The notes beneath the pieces are model-generated. The model did not search any database. It was not told the DNA's origin and worked only from the letters and a program-made list of their open reading frames with translations. Shown here piece by piece: positions 47,578-60,845 of a DNA stretch of 64,000 nucleotides; positions within the stretch are counted from its first letter, which is position 1, and every line of letters starts with the position of its first letter. Position numbers and translations under genes: made by a program. This stretch comes from Epiperipatus broadwayi. Lineage: Eukaryota; Onychophora; Udeonychophora; Euonychophora; Peripatidae. Location of the stretch: assembly GCA_028023455.1 (NCBI GenBank), contig JAQFVV010012405.1, forward strand, positions 7,607,291 to 7,671,290. Reading direction: 5' to 3'.

Positions 47578-50500
47578 TTTACGTATTATTTAATAATTCG
47601 ACAAATATTGTACCAGTATTAATGTGTTTTGCATTACTCCACCCCCTCCGGAAAATTACATAGACTATGGATTTTTACTTTATAGTTCTTAAATGTTTGG
47701 AGAAAAAAAAGTGAATTTACTACTTGCACAAGCAAAGCCACAATACAAAATTTAAAAGTTTGTACTAGCAGTGACCTCTAAAAAAACTTTCATTATCTAA
47801 AAATAATATTTTCTAAAAAATTAGAAAATTATCAAGATTAAAAAAAAAGTGTGTGTACTAAGAAGATCAGAATAATATTTGTGAGTTATTAAGTAACAAT
47901 CAAACATTCAAATTTATATATGTGGTTAATAATATATTTGAAGGACTATTTAAAATATTGTATGGACTAATTGTTAATTTATTTTTAAAAGTAATTTAAA
48001 GAAACCATGTTTGACAGATTGATCATCAGCATATAGTGAATACCAGCATTACATGTTATAATTCAAATATTTCAATAAAAATTAAAGGATTCGCAGTCAA
48101 CATCCAGGATATATATTAGAGCTCCAGAACAAATATTTCAGAAATATTTAAATTAAAAACAACTATTATGTATAAGTTACCAATAATCCTTTTTCATTTC
48201 TTTTATCCGCATCCTTATATATGTATTTTTAAAACATCTCTTTGTTAGACTATGGATTTTTTCATTATGGTTGTTTTTAAAATTTTAATAATCTTTTATA
48301 ACATGAGCTGAGCCACAGGGCTGGTTAATTATTGATAAAATAAATTTCTACAGTATAAAATTATTAATAGCAAAAATTAATGTTTATTTAAATTTTAAAC
48401 AGAATTTAGCTTTATACATAAAAAAGAGGGAAAAGATTTATTATTGAATCATAAAAATTCCAAATCTAAAAAAGTTATTTCAGATTAATGGCAGTCTATC
48501 TATCTATATATATATTGTAACCTTTTGATTGGATATCCATGGTAGGAATAGAATATAAAATGTATATTATAGCTCCAAAATTTAAAATTTAAAATTGAGA
48601 TATTAGTAATGCTATAAATTTTGGTGTAATAGGAATAAATGACTTAATATATAAAGATTAAAGATAGAATTCTGTAAAGATTTAATAACCATCACTTATT
48701 TATAATCATTTATATTATAATCCACTATATAATTGCAATACAATAGTTGTCAATTCAAATAAACATCGTTACTTATAAATTTAGCTTTAATTTATTTTTA
48801 TTACAATGTTTCATTAAAAGCTAAATATATAGATTTGCAATAAATAAAAGGAACAATTACAGATTATAAAATAATGATTTATTTTAAAATTATCACAAGA
48901 ATAATATATTTTAAGTATAAATAATTATTGTAAACTTTATATTTAAATTCAATTAATAATATTATATTTTAAAAATATAATTATACTTAAAACTTTAGTC
49001 TTAAAAAATGATTTAAATTAATTTTATTTGTAAAATATTTATTGATTTTAATTATTTTAAATAGAAATAGGAAAATATTTATTTCAAAGTTGTAATAGTT
49101 GCTTTGCGATATTGACCAATGAGATTTAAGTAAATAGTTTTTTGACATCACTTTATCCCAAGGTTTTTAAGAGAAAAGAAGCAGACAATAAAAAAGTACA
49201 CATTCATGAAAAAAATAAAACAGGGAGCTGTTTCAATATATTTCCTTGGTAAAATTATAAAAAGTTTAAAAAATATTTGAAGTTTTAAATGGTAAAATAA
49301 TATTTAAAAAGCTGTCTAAGGATATAATATATTTTATAGCAATTGCTAACATCATGGAGTAAGTTCAAACCAGTTTCTTTATTATGACCTAGTTGCAGTT
49401 TTGATCATCTGTTTATAACTAAAATTGATATCTAAAATAAGTTTTAAAAAAAACCAAAGTTGCTATTCTTATTTGGGATAATTATGAAAAAGACAGCCAC
49501 ATTTCTTCAAAGAAAGATATATTTATGTTCACATAAGAAACATTCATTTATTTCTGCCAAATTAAATATTTTTATTATTAAAAATGAGAAAAAAATCTAA
49601 AATCTCTAAAATAAATTTTCAAAACTTGTAAAAGTATTTTATCGGACATTAAAAATAATGACTTAGTTGAGAGTGATAAGTCTAATTGAAATTAATATTC
49701 TGTGTGAATTGAACAATTGATGTGTGATAATTAGCTTGAAAAACTTTGAAGAAGAAAATGTTTAGCGTATGTATTTGTTATTGAATAAAAAAAGAGGACA
49801 GATAAAAGATGAATTAATATTTCTCTGGTTTAAATAGAAAGTGAAATCTTATTATATTATAATAAGAAAGGAACAGTAAAAAAGGGAAGGATAATCGAAA
49901 AAGTCTTTTTGACTTTTTAATAATAGATGAGTCATGAAGATGATACACTATAATACAGAAAGTTAAATGAAGTGAAGAAATAAGTTGAAGGAAACTTATT
50001 GATGAATTAATTAAACATGTTTTAAAGTTTTGTAATGTGGGAAAAGAATGTGAAGATTTATTGAGAAAATTTATTAATCTCATTCATTAGTGTATTTTTC
50101 AAGAGCATGATTATGCAGATGTAACTTTAAACTAGTCAAGAAGAAAGGATGCATCCAATTCAGAACTTTTATCCAGTTAGTGCTGTTTTTTTTTTATCAA
50201 ATATTTTGTTTAAATATACATGTTTCTAGCAGAAAGAAGATATGAGAAACACCCAAACTCATGAGAAACGAACATCTATTAGGTGACCATGGTAATATTA
50301 AACTAGAAATTGGAATGGGTTTTTAAAAAAAAAAACAAAGAGAAAAGGATTTTAATTTTAAATTTATTATTAATATATATATTGTTTGATATGTAATGTA
50401 AATGCTAGGTATTATAGTTAGAAATAATTATATAAGTTTTATATGCAATCTGGTATATGAGATTAAAAGGTATTAACCTTTTTATTATTCATTCTTGTTT

Positions 50501-52123
50501 AAAAAAGTATGCTTAAAGATATGAAGAGAGTATACATAAGTTATGACATGAAAGTGTGTGTAGGGTATAATATTTTAATTTTAACCGGTATATATTTTAA
50601 AATATTGTGTGTGGTAAAATGTGTTGTAAAGGTATTTCAAATTTATTATCATAAAGTATATTTGATAAAGGAGAATGAACTAGTGGTGATAAATAAAAAT
50701 GTATAGGATTCTATGAAAATAATAAATATATTATAAAATGTAATGTTATTTATGAGAGTAAGAAAAGAGTGAATGTTAATATAAAAAATAATAATCATGA
50801 TCTCATTTGTTATATATATATATATCAAAATATTAATATATAACAAACTAACCAAAGGAAATACATATAAAAACAAAAATATTATATTATTTATTGGATT
50901 TATAAGTCTTTTTTTGTTTATATATATATCATATTGATGATGATATGGGTAGACTATTTATTTTGTAACATGATCTCAAATGTGGATAGAAAAATATTTA
51001 ATGGGAAGATTGGATTATATTATTGGTCCAGAGTTAGTATGCTAATAGATGCTGAAGACACAGTAGGGAAAGATGAGTTGAAATTCTAGGATAGGATATA
51101 AAAATAACATCATGAAGAACTGATTGAATAGTTGAATAGGATTAATCTTTCCAATATTTATATAATTTATTAGAAAGAGATGGGAGGATATTCTGCAAAT
51201 TTATGAGTGTAATATATATTGGAAGTGCTTGCAGAATAAGCCAGGGTAAAACTGGGGTAAGATAATTAGAAAAATGATTATCTGCCAAAATATGACTCCT
51301 CATAAATAAAGAAAACCTCCATCCCTCTATTATGATACAGTATTTTTGATAAAATTAGTTTCTTATCTATGAAGTTTTTTGGTAAATAAGAATAAAGCAG
51401 GCATCGAAAGTTGACTAAATATTTTAAGAATTTTATACTTTTTCTTCTTAAGTTTTGACAGATTAGCTTAAAAGTAGTAAGACCATATACTTTATATTTG
51501 AATAAAATCTAATTAAATTATTACTGAATAATGATTCCTGAGATCAAAGATAAACAGAAAATATAAGCAAGAGTTAGAGAAAGAATGTGTAAAATGAATT
51601 ACATTATATGAAAAAGAATCCTTAATCTCATTATTCATTTTGAATACATTATAAATATTGTTTTTATATTTTATTTTGTTTTTTAACATTATCACAACTG
51701 CAATAATTTTTGTTGATAAGATTATAGTGCAATATTCTTATATAAATTTTGAATAAGAAGTATAATTTAAATATCATAATTTTATTGAAATATCTGGAGT
51801 TAGAAAACATAAGGCAAACAGAGAACGATGACTAAGAAGATAACCACAAGATAACTCTTGAATTGTAAAACTGTATAATATTAGTATGAAACCATACATG
51901 ATGGTAAGAAGAATGGACTTATTATTTTAAAAGAACTAGATACTGAATATGGGAAGGGTTAAAATGTATAGAATAATTATTTTGTTTATTTGTGATGAAT
52001 GTAAATAATCTTATTGTAAATATATAAACAGTTAAATGATTATTTTGTTAGTGAATTATTTATCATAAGGTGTATAGCTGTTTGTTGTTCATTATTAATT
52101 GTTGTAAATAAATGAATTTTTTT
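47578..52123. other. 4.5-kb stretch without recognised elements
   Basis: Extremely AT-rich. A CTAT/ATAT microsatellite at about 48497 and several TA runs (50815, 50920) are the only structure seen. Short frames on both strands (49814, 50509, 50649, 51513) are rich in I, N, K, F and Y, as expected by chance. This is the least repeat-labelled part of the window. Confidence 0.5.
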
Positions 52124-52217
52124 TCTCATGTGTCATAGCATCAGCCAGGAAGTGAACCCACTAACCTGGGACAACTGTTTGTAAAGCAGCTGTCACTGAC
52201 CTCTCGACCACCAATGC
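52124..52217 (-). mobile_element. tRNA-like retroposon, well-folded copy
   Basis: Minus-strand body 52217-52137 (81 bases). Acceptor strands GCATTGG and CTGATGC pair over seven positions with G-U pairs. The D arm GTC...GAC, an anticodon-like loop TTTACAA, a long variable region and a T arm with GGTTCACTTCC are present. After the body comes TATGACACATGAG and an A8 run. It is a relative of the copy at 17399. A functional tRNA is unlikely because of the mismatches and the A-tail. Confidence 0.6.
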
Positions 52218-52394
52218 TTGACATATTTTTTTTTTGTTTATAAAATATTGGAAATTTTATTCTGTTATTTGGCTACAACTCATATGATAATGTTAAAAAT
52301 ATGATACATTAAATGGTATTCAAAGAAGAAAAATTTTGATGATGTTTATTATTTTATTACAAATATTCAAGTTTACATGATTATATCATGTGCC

Positions 52395-53660
52395 ACACAA
52401 AGTTTAACTCATCATTTTACTTGGTAAATGTTGATTCACATACTATAACTGAGAAATTGAAACTGCAATGTACCCATCATCATCCCCCCATCCAGAGAAA
52501 GAGAAAAACAGTGTCTGAGATATCCCCTCATACCCTCATCCCAGTTTTTCCCCATAGCACTAAAATTTAGGCCACAGAGACTCCAACCCCCAAGATTCTC
52601 CCATCTAGATAGCAAAGATGAGTGAAACTGTGATCCCAATCCAAGATAATTGTTGATTTACACAGTGCAATACAAAATCCCAAACAGCATGAATAACATC
52701 ATCCCCATCACCCCAGAAATGAGAAAACCTATGCCAGTAATGATCCCCTCACACCCTCATTCCAGTGGGCCCAAAAACTAGGACTTAGGCTACAGGGACC
52801 CTCCCAGCTACCAGACTCCCCCATGAGTCAAACAGAGGTTTTAAACAAAAGATAAAATCACAGCAACAATCTCTAAGTTTTCAATGGCTGGCACACATTA
52901 TGTTCAATTTGAAGAACACTTCTCAGTTTTACACAGTAACTGTTGATTTACAAAGTCTTTTGCAGAAAACCAATTGTCAGGTTGAATTTGTCCATAATTT
53001 ATCCAGTGAAATCTAGAAACATTCATCCATAAGATGGATAACTATTGATAAAATTCTAATGTTATAATGTAACTGCTGATTCACACCGCAAAATACAGAA
53101 ACCGGAGCACAATGAACACATCATCCCCCACCAAATTGAGAAAGTCAATGCCGATAATGATCCCCAAAGCAGTCACAATCCAGATGACCTCCAGTGGCTG
53201 GAGCCCAAGACCTTGGGACTCTCCCAACCATAAGACTCACTCACCCCAGTGAGAAGGATGAGTGAAATACCTACCCCAATTCCAACATATATCACAGTAA
53301 AAATCACAAGAACTTTCAATGGCTGGGAACTAAGTTTTTCTCTTGTTATCAAAATCCAAAACTTTAATATATATATATATTAGGAAATACACATATATGC
53401 TATATAACTACCAATTCAAGACCAGCAAGGCAACTGTTAATTCACATAGTGTAATGTTGAATTTAAAATGACAAATTGCAATTAGATAATATTGTTTTTG
53501 TTGCATTAATCCATGAGCTGATTGACAGTAATCCAATTCAGGATGATTTATTAATTCCAGAATTCAAATATGAATGGCATTCGAAAGTCAATTCAAAGTT
53601 CAAAAAGCAACTGTTGATTTATATAGTGTAATGTAGAAGTTAAAATGACTGATTGAGTTT
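52395..53660. repeat. Degenerate long-period array, less AT-rich
   Basis: A motif like AACTGTTGATTCACATAGTG recurs near 52427, 52650, 52935, 53073, 53430 and 53610. After three of these come the same blocks in order: ATCATCCCC, GAGAAA, TGATCCCC, CCTCAT or CACAATCC, GGACTCTCCCA and GATGAGTGAAA. Unit length is about 220-410 bases. C-rich on the plus strand. The frames here do not look coding. Confidence 0.6.
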
Positions 53661-55299
53661 TGACTGTACTATTTTTCTGCCTTTATCCATGATACGATTT
53701 ACTGTTGGTGATAATCAAATGTTGTGATCATTTGGAGAGATAATTTATATTTAAAAAGAGAGCTAAGAAACTACTCTTTTAAATAGGAATAATTTTAGGG
53801 ACATTTAATTCCCTAAACTAGGAAAAATATAACTAAAATGGGTACCCAGTAACAGAGTCAACTGGAGTCCAAAATAAATATTTTGATTTAAATTTTGTAA
53901 TAGCAATTTCATTGCATTTGATAGTCATTTCCATCATAAGGTCATATCAATAAAGCATATTATCCACACAAAATTATATATAGCATATATTGATTACATG
54001 CTTTATCTGAAGAGTTATATTTTATAACTGACACATTAATTATCAGTTGCTTTTAAATGATAACTATATTAAAGGGAGTTTATAGTACTTCATATTTTTA
54101 TTAGATATAAAAGAATCTTGAAGATTTATTGGAAAAGTACTATTAAGTATTACAAAATGGAGAGCATATAATAGAAATTAATAGTTATGTTTTATGAGTT
54201 ACATTCTGATTTTGTAATCTAATTTTGAAATGTATTTTATATCATAAATTTAGAAATATTATATTATTTCAGAGTACAAGTTACTGACCAAATATATTTT
54301 AAGGTTTGTATTTCTGAAGGATCAAATTATAATGGGTGAATGCTAAGTAATTAAGAAATGTATTGAATTGAGTTAAACTTTGTAGATAATGGCTGTGTAA
54401 TAAAGTATTTGATTATAATAAAAATGAGTATTCTATAGTGATTGTTATTAATATAAATATGAAAATAAATCTTAGGAAAGTAAATTAAATTATTCAAGTG
54501 AACGTAATGAATAGATAGATAGTGATTGTTAATTTTCATGTCTTATTATTATAGCTAGATTAATTTTCAAATAGGAGGTTAATCAAGGTTTATAATAGTA
54601 AATGCGATTTTATTTAAATGGTTGGAACCCAGAAAAATCCCTCTTGCAATTCAATTATTTAACTAGCAATCTAATTGTTATATTATATGTTAGAATAGAA
54701 TACTTATGATCCCTGAGATATCCATAGGATAGCATTGATTATCTAAATTTAATGTAATTTTGTTTTAATGTTATTATTTTGAGATTCTTAAATTATAGAA
54801 AAGTAATTAAGACATTATTTAAATAAAATATTATGTCAATCATTGTTTGTTGTGGGGATTTTCCTAATGATTATAATATGATAGTAGTTGGATAATTTTT
54901 ACAATAGCAATGCCATTGTGGAGTGTATTTTATATACTTCTCAATGTTAAAACCTCTATGTTGTAATTGTCCCTAAAGTCTATCTTACATTTTTATGTAT
55001 CACACGTTTCAAGCCCCATAAAGTCTTATACATTATTGAGCTAGTAGCATAGAGGGTAAAAAGAGAAGGTACAGTAGAGGTATTGAAGAACCAGAAGGGA
55101 AGGTTACAATATAAATAAGTCATAAAATAAAGAATAAAGTCACAACTATAAAAAAAATTAGAATGGTTAATTGCCTGGAAGATCATGTGACCGTAACTAC
55201 CACAAGCATCAGATTGAATTTGAATCCAGAAATCTTTAGATCATGGATCTATCACTCTGTGACTGTGTTAAACAATATATGGCAAAACAACCATTATAT
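53661..55299. other. No recognised feature
   Basis: AT-rich; frames near 54980-55200 contain nothing recognisable. Confidence 0.4.
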
Positions 55300-55631
55300 A
55301 ACTCAAGAGCAATACAGCAACTTCAAACCACTAATGAAATATGGAAAAATGTATGTTAGGAATAAAAAGAAGAGATTGAACACAAAATACATTGGTTAAA
55401 TTGGATTGGATATATTGCAAGAAGAGACGATAAGAGGTGGACAATTGAAATCTTAAATTGGATTCCAAGAGATTGTGAAATACCCAGAAAAAGATCACAT
55501 GTGTGATATATGGATGAAATATGTAAGTGTGCTGGGATGATGTGGAAGAAAGGTTAAGACCGGAAAACATGGAGAGACTTTCATCCTGCAGTGGATCGCT
55601 AATGGTTGCCATCGATGCTGATGACGGTGAT
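55300..55631 (+). mobile_element. RTE LINE 3' end, decayed
   Basis: Recognisable as EQYSNFKP (from AIQRLQTT), a KCMLGIKRRD-like piece, WTIEILNWIPRDCE, and a C-terminal segment ending in TFILQWIANG. The tail GATGCTGATGACGGTGAT is a degraded TGATGA repeat. Confidence 0.65.
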
Positions 55632-56813
55632 ATATAAAGATGCATTATATTTATAATATAAAATATTTATTTTACTACTCACAAAAAATATAATTTTCAC
55701 TGATAATTTTTATTGTTTTGAAATGGATATTTGTTTGGTTTTAAGTAACAACTTCCTACTAGTTATTTCAGTAACACAGTATTTTGAAAATATTAAATAA
55801 AATTCTAAAAAATATTAGAAATTCCTAAATCTGAATTCTTAAATTGTATGCACATATCCATCTATACGAGTAGTGCCATGAATCATCTTTCGTCCAGAAA
55901 TAATTTTATTTGAACACTCAATTAATTATATGATTGCTCTCTCTCTATTTTGATTCATTGGTGTACTAACTTTTCGTAAATGCACTATTGTATGTTTTGT
56001 TATTTTTTTTAATTCTTAAATGTACATTTTTAAAATTAAAATAGATTATACATGTGTGTGAATGTGTGGTATATGTTAAACATATTTATAAAAGATTTGC
56101 ATTATTTAAGATTTCAGCATTTGGGCCAAATGGAGATATAAGATGGCTATTGATTGTGGAATATGGCATATAAATAAAAACTCTTGATAATTTAGTAGTA
56201 TATTGAACAATATGCTCTTTCGACTGTTGAGATTAATTAATAGTTTCTATTAGTTTGATGATGATGTTTTCAATGAATGAGATGTTGACTTCTTTTAGAT
56301 GCTGTGCTAAATTGTCAGAGAGATTTTTATCTTTGTTATTTTGTGTTAACTGACATTTTTCAATACGAATAAAAATATTTTTTTTGACAGTTTGAACATC
56401 GCTAGAGGCTTACCAATTTTCTTATCCAGGATTTTCTTGATTATTGTTTTTATTCTGACAACAAACTTGTTTCAGCAGAATCGTATAGAACTATTAAAAA
56501 TAGTGCTGACATTCAATGTCAAAATAATAAAACTATGAAATTTTATCTCTAAAAAAGTAAAATTATTTAACTAGTTGTTTGCTTAATATATCTATACATT
56601 TAACCAATGTAAGGTAAACGTTTATTTAATATTTTCTTAAAATATATATATTGACTTCAGAATTTTTTTCAATTTTAAAATTATTTTAAAGTATTATTTT
56701 CCATTTATTCTAATCACTACTTATTATCCACTTTGTGTTAATAATTCGGTGTTAGAGTGAAGAAATCGAGAGCTCATCGTCATGATTGCCAATCTTTATT
56801 GCATATAGAAAAG

Positions 56814-57267
56814 ATTATTGCTACATTTTGAATTACAAGTGTCAAATATACTTCACCCACAACTTTGACACTAACCTCTCCAGATAAATACAATCATGAT
56901 TATCACTAATTATTTACTAAACTAGAGATTGTCTCTGGCCCTGATATAAACTGTAAACTTCAGTTAAAGATTAATATATGGTTTTTTTTTTTTTGGGGGG
57001 GGGTTAAGCACACACACATGTAGTGGTGTCGAGATTGTTTAATACATTTATAAAGATACTATACATGGGTCAGATAAATGTAAATAACTCTATGTGATTG
57101 TGTCTTTAATTAATCTTTAATGGAGGTTTAAAGTTTATATCTGGGCTAGTGACAATCTCTAGTTAAGTAAATGATTAGTGAAAATCACTCTTATATTTAT
57201 CTGGAGTGGTTAGCGTCAAAGTTATGGGTGAAATAAATTTGACACTTGTAATTCAAAATGTAATAAT
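56814..57267. mobile_element. Family E inverted-repeat element
   Basis: Arms of about 155 bases (56814-56970 and 57105-57267) share ATTTTGAATTACAAGTGTCA, CTCCAGATAAAT and GAGATTGTC in opposite senses. The loop holds T and G runs and GTAGTGGTGTCGAGATTG. A diverged single arm of the same family is at 15655-15830 (TAAGTGTCAAA, ATTTATTAAACTAGG, TTAATTAAAGACTAATAT). Confidence 0.6.
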
Positions 57268-57306
57268 ATACTGTTTATAAATATTGTACATATAATATAT
57301 ATATAT

Positions 57307-57425
57307 ATGAAAGATAGTTGTCTGGGCCAATTGTCGAGTGCTGGTTCAGCACAATATGCATCTTGAATGTATTTTTATTCATATGATTTGAAAAGAATGT
57401 GTGGTCATGTTAAGGTTGTTTAATA
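57307..57425. mobile_element. Family A fragment
   Basis: Matches the ribozyme region of family A (GAGTGCTGGTTCAGCA) with a broken core (TTGTCGA), then ATTCATATG and a GTGTGGTCATG segment. Confidence 0.45.
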
Positions 57426-60158
57426 TATTTATAAAAGATTCTACAAGTATAATTCATCCATAACTTCTCACTTCACATTGTTCTTTAATTTACTATTCTA
57501 CCACTACATTAGCTTAACAGAGTATATTGAATGATTTGTCTTTCTTCAGGCAAAACAATATTCAAGTACTGGAAGTGAAAAATATCAACCAAAGACCATG
57601 ACTTTATCCCTACTCTAAATTATAAAAATTATTATTAGTTATCAGAATAAACATTACCCAAGTATTTTAAAGATGTTAAAGGATGCTGGTTATTTAAATT
57701 GATAACATACTCTTGGATTAATAATGAATAATATTGAAGGGTATTGGGGTTTGTGAAGTGAATTGTTTGCACTGCCTGAAGAGTTGGATTCAAATGAAAG
57801 TTGTTGTGGGAGTTGGTTCAATTTACTTAGTGTATTGAACTCTATATTTAAAAGTTATATTACACCTAATCCACATATAAATAATGTGCTGACACAATTT
57901 AAATAATCATGTACTGATCTGCACACTGTTTCTCAATGAACAGTGACAGGTCCCTTATTCTATTTCCAACTTGTCTGTACCATTTCTGAATCAATGCACT
58001 TTTTATGTAGCATATGCCTGGGATTGGTAAGTCCCAGGGCTGATTCTAGTGCTCAGAGGTCTGAACTCCTGAGAAATAAAGCCATATGTCTTTTTTTAAT
58101 ATATAGTTTACTTATTCACTACAAAAATGTTAAGACAATAGGCATATCAAGATCACAAGTGGATATGAGTATAATGATGTGTTAAGTAACTTAACCTATG
58201 AAGAAACTACAAACTAACATTTTAAATTAAGCAAAACTCATACTGAAATGTTTAAAGTGATTCAAATTGTGTATGGTAGTGAAGCTACGAATTGCAAAAA
58301 TGTTTTCAATAGAACTGTGAATAATGATGATGATGATATAAAAATGCATTACACTTATTATATAACATTTATTTTACCACCTCGCAAAAAATATAATTTT
58401 TATTGCTATGAAATAGATAATAAATTTTTTGAAATTTTTTGAGCAGCTATTTCTTTATATCTACAAGACAGGAAACATACTGTCACATTTCACATTGTAA
58501 TTCATAATTCAGACATGCCAGTACTTTAAAATTGTCACAGTGAAATAGCTAAACTATGTCACTATATAATGCACATATTGATTCAGTGATCACACTGTAA
58601 AAAGAGTAGAGAGAAAACCTGTCACTTTTTCATTAGAAGGTACCTCTTTATGTCAGGTAAATATATTTAATCTTAATGTAAAATTAATATATATATGATT
58701 CTAATATTCTCATGGATAAATGATAAATTCATCGTATTATTCCTAGGAGCTTCTGGGTAATAAAAATATAATAACTAAATACCTGATATTTCAGTACAAT
58801 AATAAGTACTTTTCTCAGAGCTTCTTCTTTCTCAAATCCATATATATATATCAGGTTAAATTTTTTTTAAAAAGTTCAGACTTTCATCATATTATTCAAA
58901 TATATGTGTAATGTTAAACTAATGCTTTTAAAAGGTAATAGTATTTTATTCCATTTATCCCATAGGTGAAATCCAAACTTTGTGATTTCAAACTTACGTC
59001 ATGTGTGAAAATGTACTAAACTATATGAACCAATTTACACATCTAAAGTGCATTCTCTGACTTTCAACATGGATAGTCTTTCCATATCATTAGAACATAT
59101 GATATAGTATAACTTAATACAGATTTTATATTTTGAAATTTTCAATTTATTGAACTTGATATTCAGTCTAACACATATTTTGATTTTTTATTCATTCATT
59201 TATTTTATTTTAGTCAATACACTCTATATTTTAGCTAAGCAATACCTTAGAATAAAAATATATTATTTTTGCTTTAGTAAAATAAGATTTTTCCAAAAAT
59301 TAAATTTTATAAGTTGAGATTATATCTATTAAGGCTTCATTGAAGAAGTCCCAAATATTTGGTATCTTATTAAACAAAAACTGCTTAAAGTTATTGGTAT
59401 AATAATAATAAAAAACATTAATTCATCAAGCCATTAATTTGACATCAAAGATTAAGAAATTTTTATAACTTGCAGAATAAATGTAGATTTAATCTGTAAA
59501 GTGAATAATTCTTAAACTTATTTTGATATAAATAGATTATCTCAAGGGATCTGTAATATTAAAAAGTAAGACCTCTAATGAAGGCTAAAGTAATTTTTAT
59601 CAGATATGCATAATAGGTAGAAATACTTATCATGGAACTAACAGGTAAATACTATTTTCTAAACATAATTCATTTTCCAAAGACTATAGGAAAGAGTACC
59701 AAACAAAAATAAATTGGTCATCTTGGCCACATTTGATGTAATGGCCAGACTCATTTAACTCAAAAATGTACAAACGCTAAAAAAAATGTCAATAGGATTT
59801 TTAAAATGTTTGGAGGTGTAAAATTATTTTAGAATAGGTAAAAATAATTGAAGCAATATAATTAACAAATGAATTATTCAAAGTATGCTCATAAAATAAT
59901 ATACTCTTTCTTGCATATTTATATTAACTAATACATTTTATCTTACTATTTCTTCTTGCAGTTTGACTATTTAAGAGTTTTATTCAGAGTTTTTATCTAA
60001 AGAAAATAGACAAAACTATAAGAAAAATTAGTAACAGAAAATTACATTGTTAATTTAAAAGTGCAATATTTTATTACACATAACACTAATCTAATAAGAA
60101 TAAACTGGTTTGGCAGAAATGCTCTTACTATACACACACATACACTTTAATTACTTAC
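57426..60158 (-). other. Downstream intron next to the thrombospondin exon
   Basis: If the exon at 60159 is functional this is the start of the intron that follows it. No further exon was seen. A less AT-rich block at 57940-58080 has a palindromic CCTGGGATTGGTAAGTCCCAGG but no coding similarity. Region 55632-56813 likewise shows nothing. Confidence 0.4.
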
Positions 60159-60266
60159 AGGATCATTGATGATGCCATCATTGTCTGCATCAGGATCACA
60201 TGCATCTCCAATGCCATCATTATCTGCATCTTCTTGACCACTATTGGGTACAAGCATACAATTATC
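60159..60266 (-). CDS. Internal exon of a thrombospondin-family gene (type 3 repeats)
   Basis: Read on the minus strand, the exon follows a T-rich tract ending in AG and is followed by GTAAGT, so both splice sites are canonical. It is 108 bp, exactly 36 codons, open from first to last codon in phase 0. The peptide starts [11 protein letters not shown] and contains [12 protein letters not shown], then [13 protein letters not shown]. The repeated DxDxDG pattern with paired cysteines is the calcium-binding type 3 repeat of thrombospondins and COMP. In that family these repeats form the calcium wire before the C-terminal lectin-like domain of a secreted pentameric or trimeric matrix protein. The last residues suggest that the next exon starts with another DNC. 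No neighbouring exon was recognised in this window. Which thrombospondin paralogue it is cannot be told from 36 residues. The alternative, another protein with this repeat, is less likely. Confidence 0.9.
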
Positions 60267-60635
60267 CTAAAAAAGTAATATATATATATAATATTTTTAA
60301 TGACATAGGATAATAATATCATTCAATTTATTGTTATTTTTAATTGTTTATTATGTTTCATTATTTTTTACATGTTCACTTTAACAAAACACCTGTAAAA
60401 AAATTATCATGCTAAAAACATTTTAATTGCACACTAGAATTCTTTTCCACTTGTAGAAAAGGCTGTATCATGTTATAATTCATACTGTTATTTTTCTAAT
60501 TAGTGTGTCAATGTTCATCACATCAAATTCAGATTAACTTGAGACTTTTAATCTGTAGCTAGAAATAAGTAGATACACATTAACTGATGATAATTGATGC
60601 TTGATGACATTATTTATGTACTATCTTTTTAAAAA

Positions 60636-60716
60636 TTCCATTTTACTATTGCCATGGATTTGAACCATAAGTTGTTAGAATGGCAAATAGATACATTAAC
60701 CACTCTGTTGAAAGCT
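60636..60716 (-). mobile_element. tRNA-like SINE relic in the thrombospondin intron
   Basis: Minus strand: an A-box-like CAGAGTGGTTAATG, then 30 bases, then an exact B box GGTTCAAATCC. The acceptor stem is not convincing and no clear tail is seen. Lies about 370 bases upstream of the exon. Confidence 0.45.
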
Positions 60717-60845
60717 GATTTTTCCAAAAAAACAAACATATTTCCACTGTCTAGTGCATCATATTATCTAATAGTCAGAGAATGGAAGTGAAAACAAGTA
60801 AAGAAAAAGTCTATTTATCAAATATTTTATAATATGTTATTTCTA

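Noticed and set aside
52137-52217. Functional tRNA gene
   Set aside because: Stem mismatches, uncertain anticodon and an A-tail after the body fit a retroposon better.
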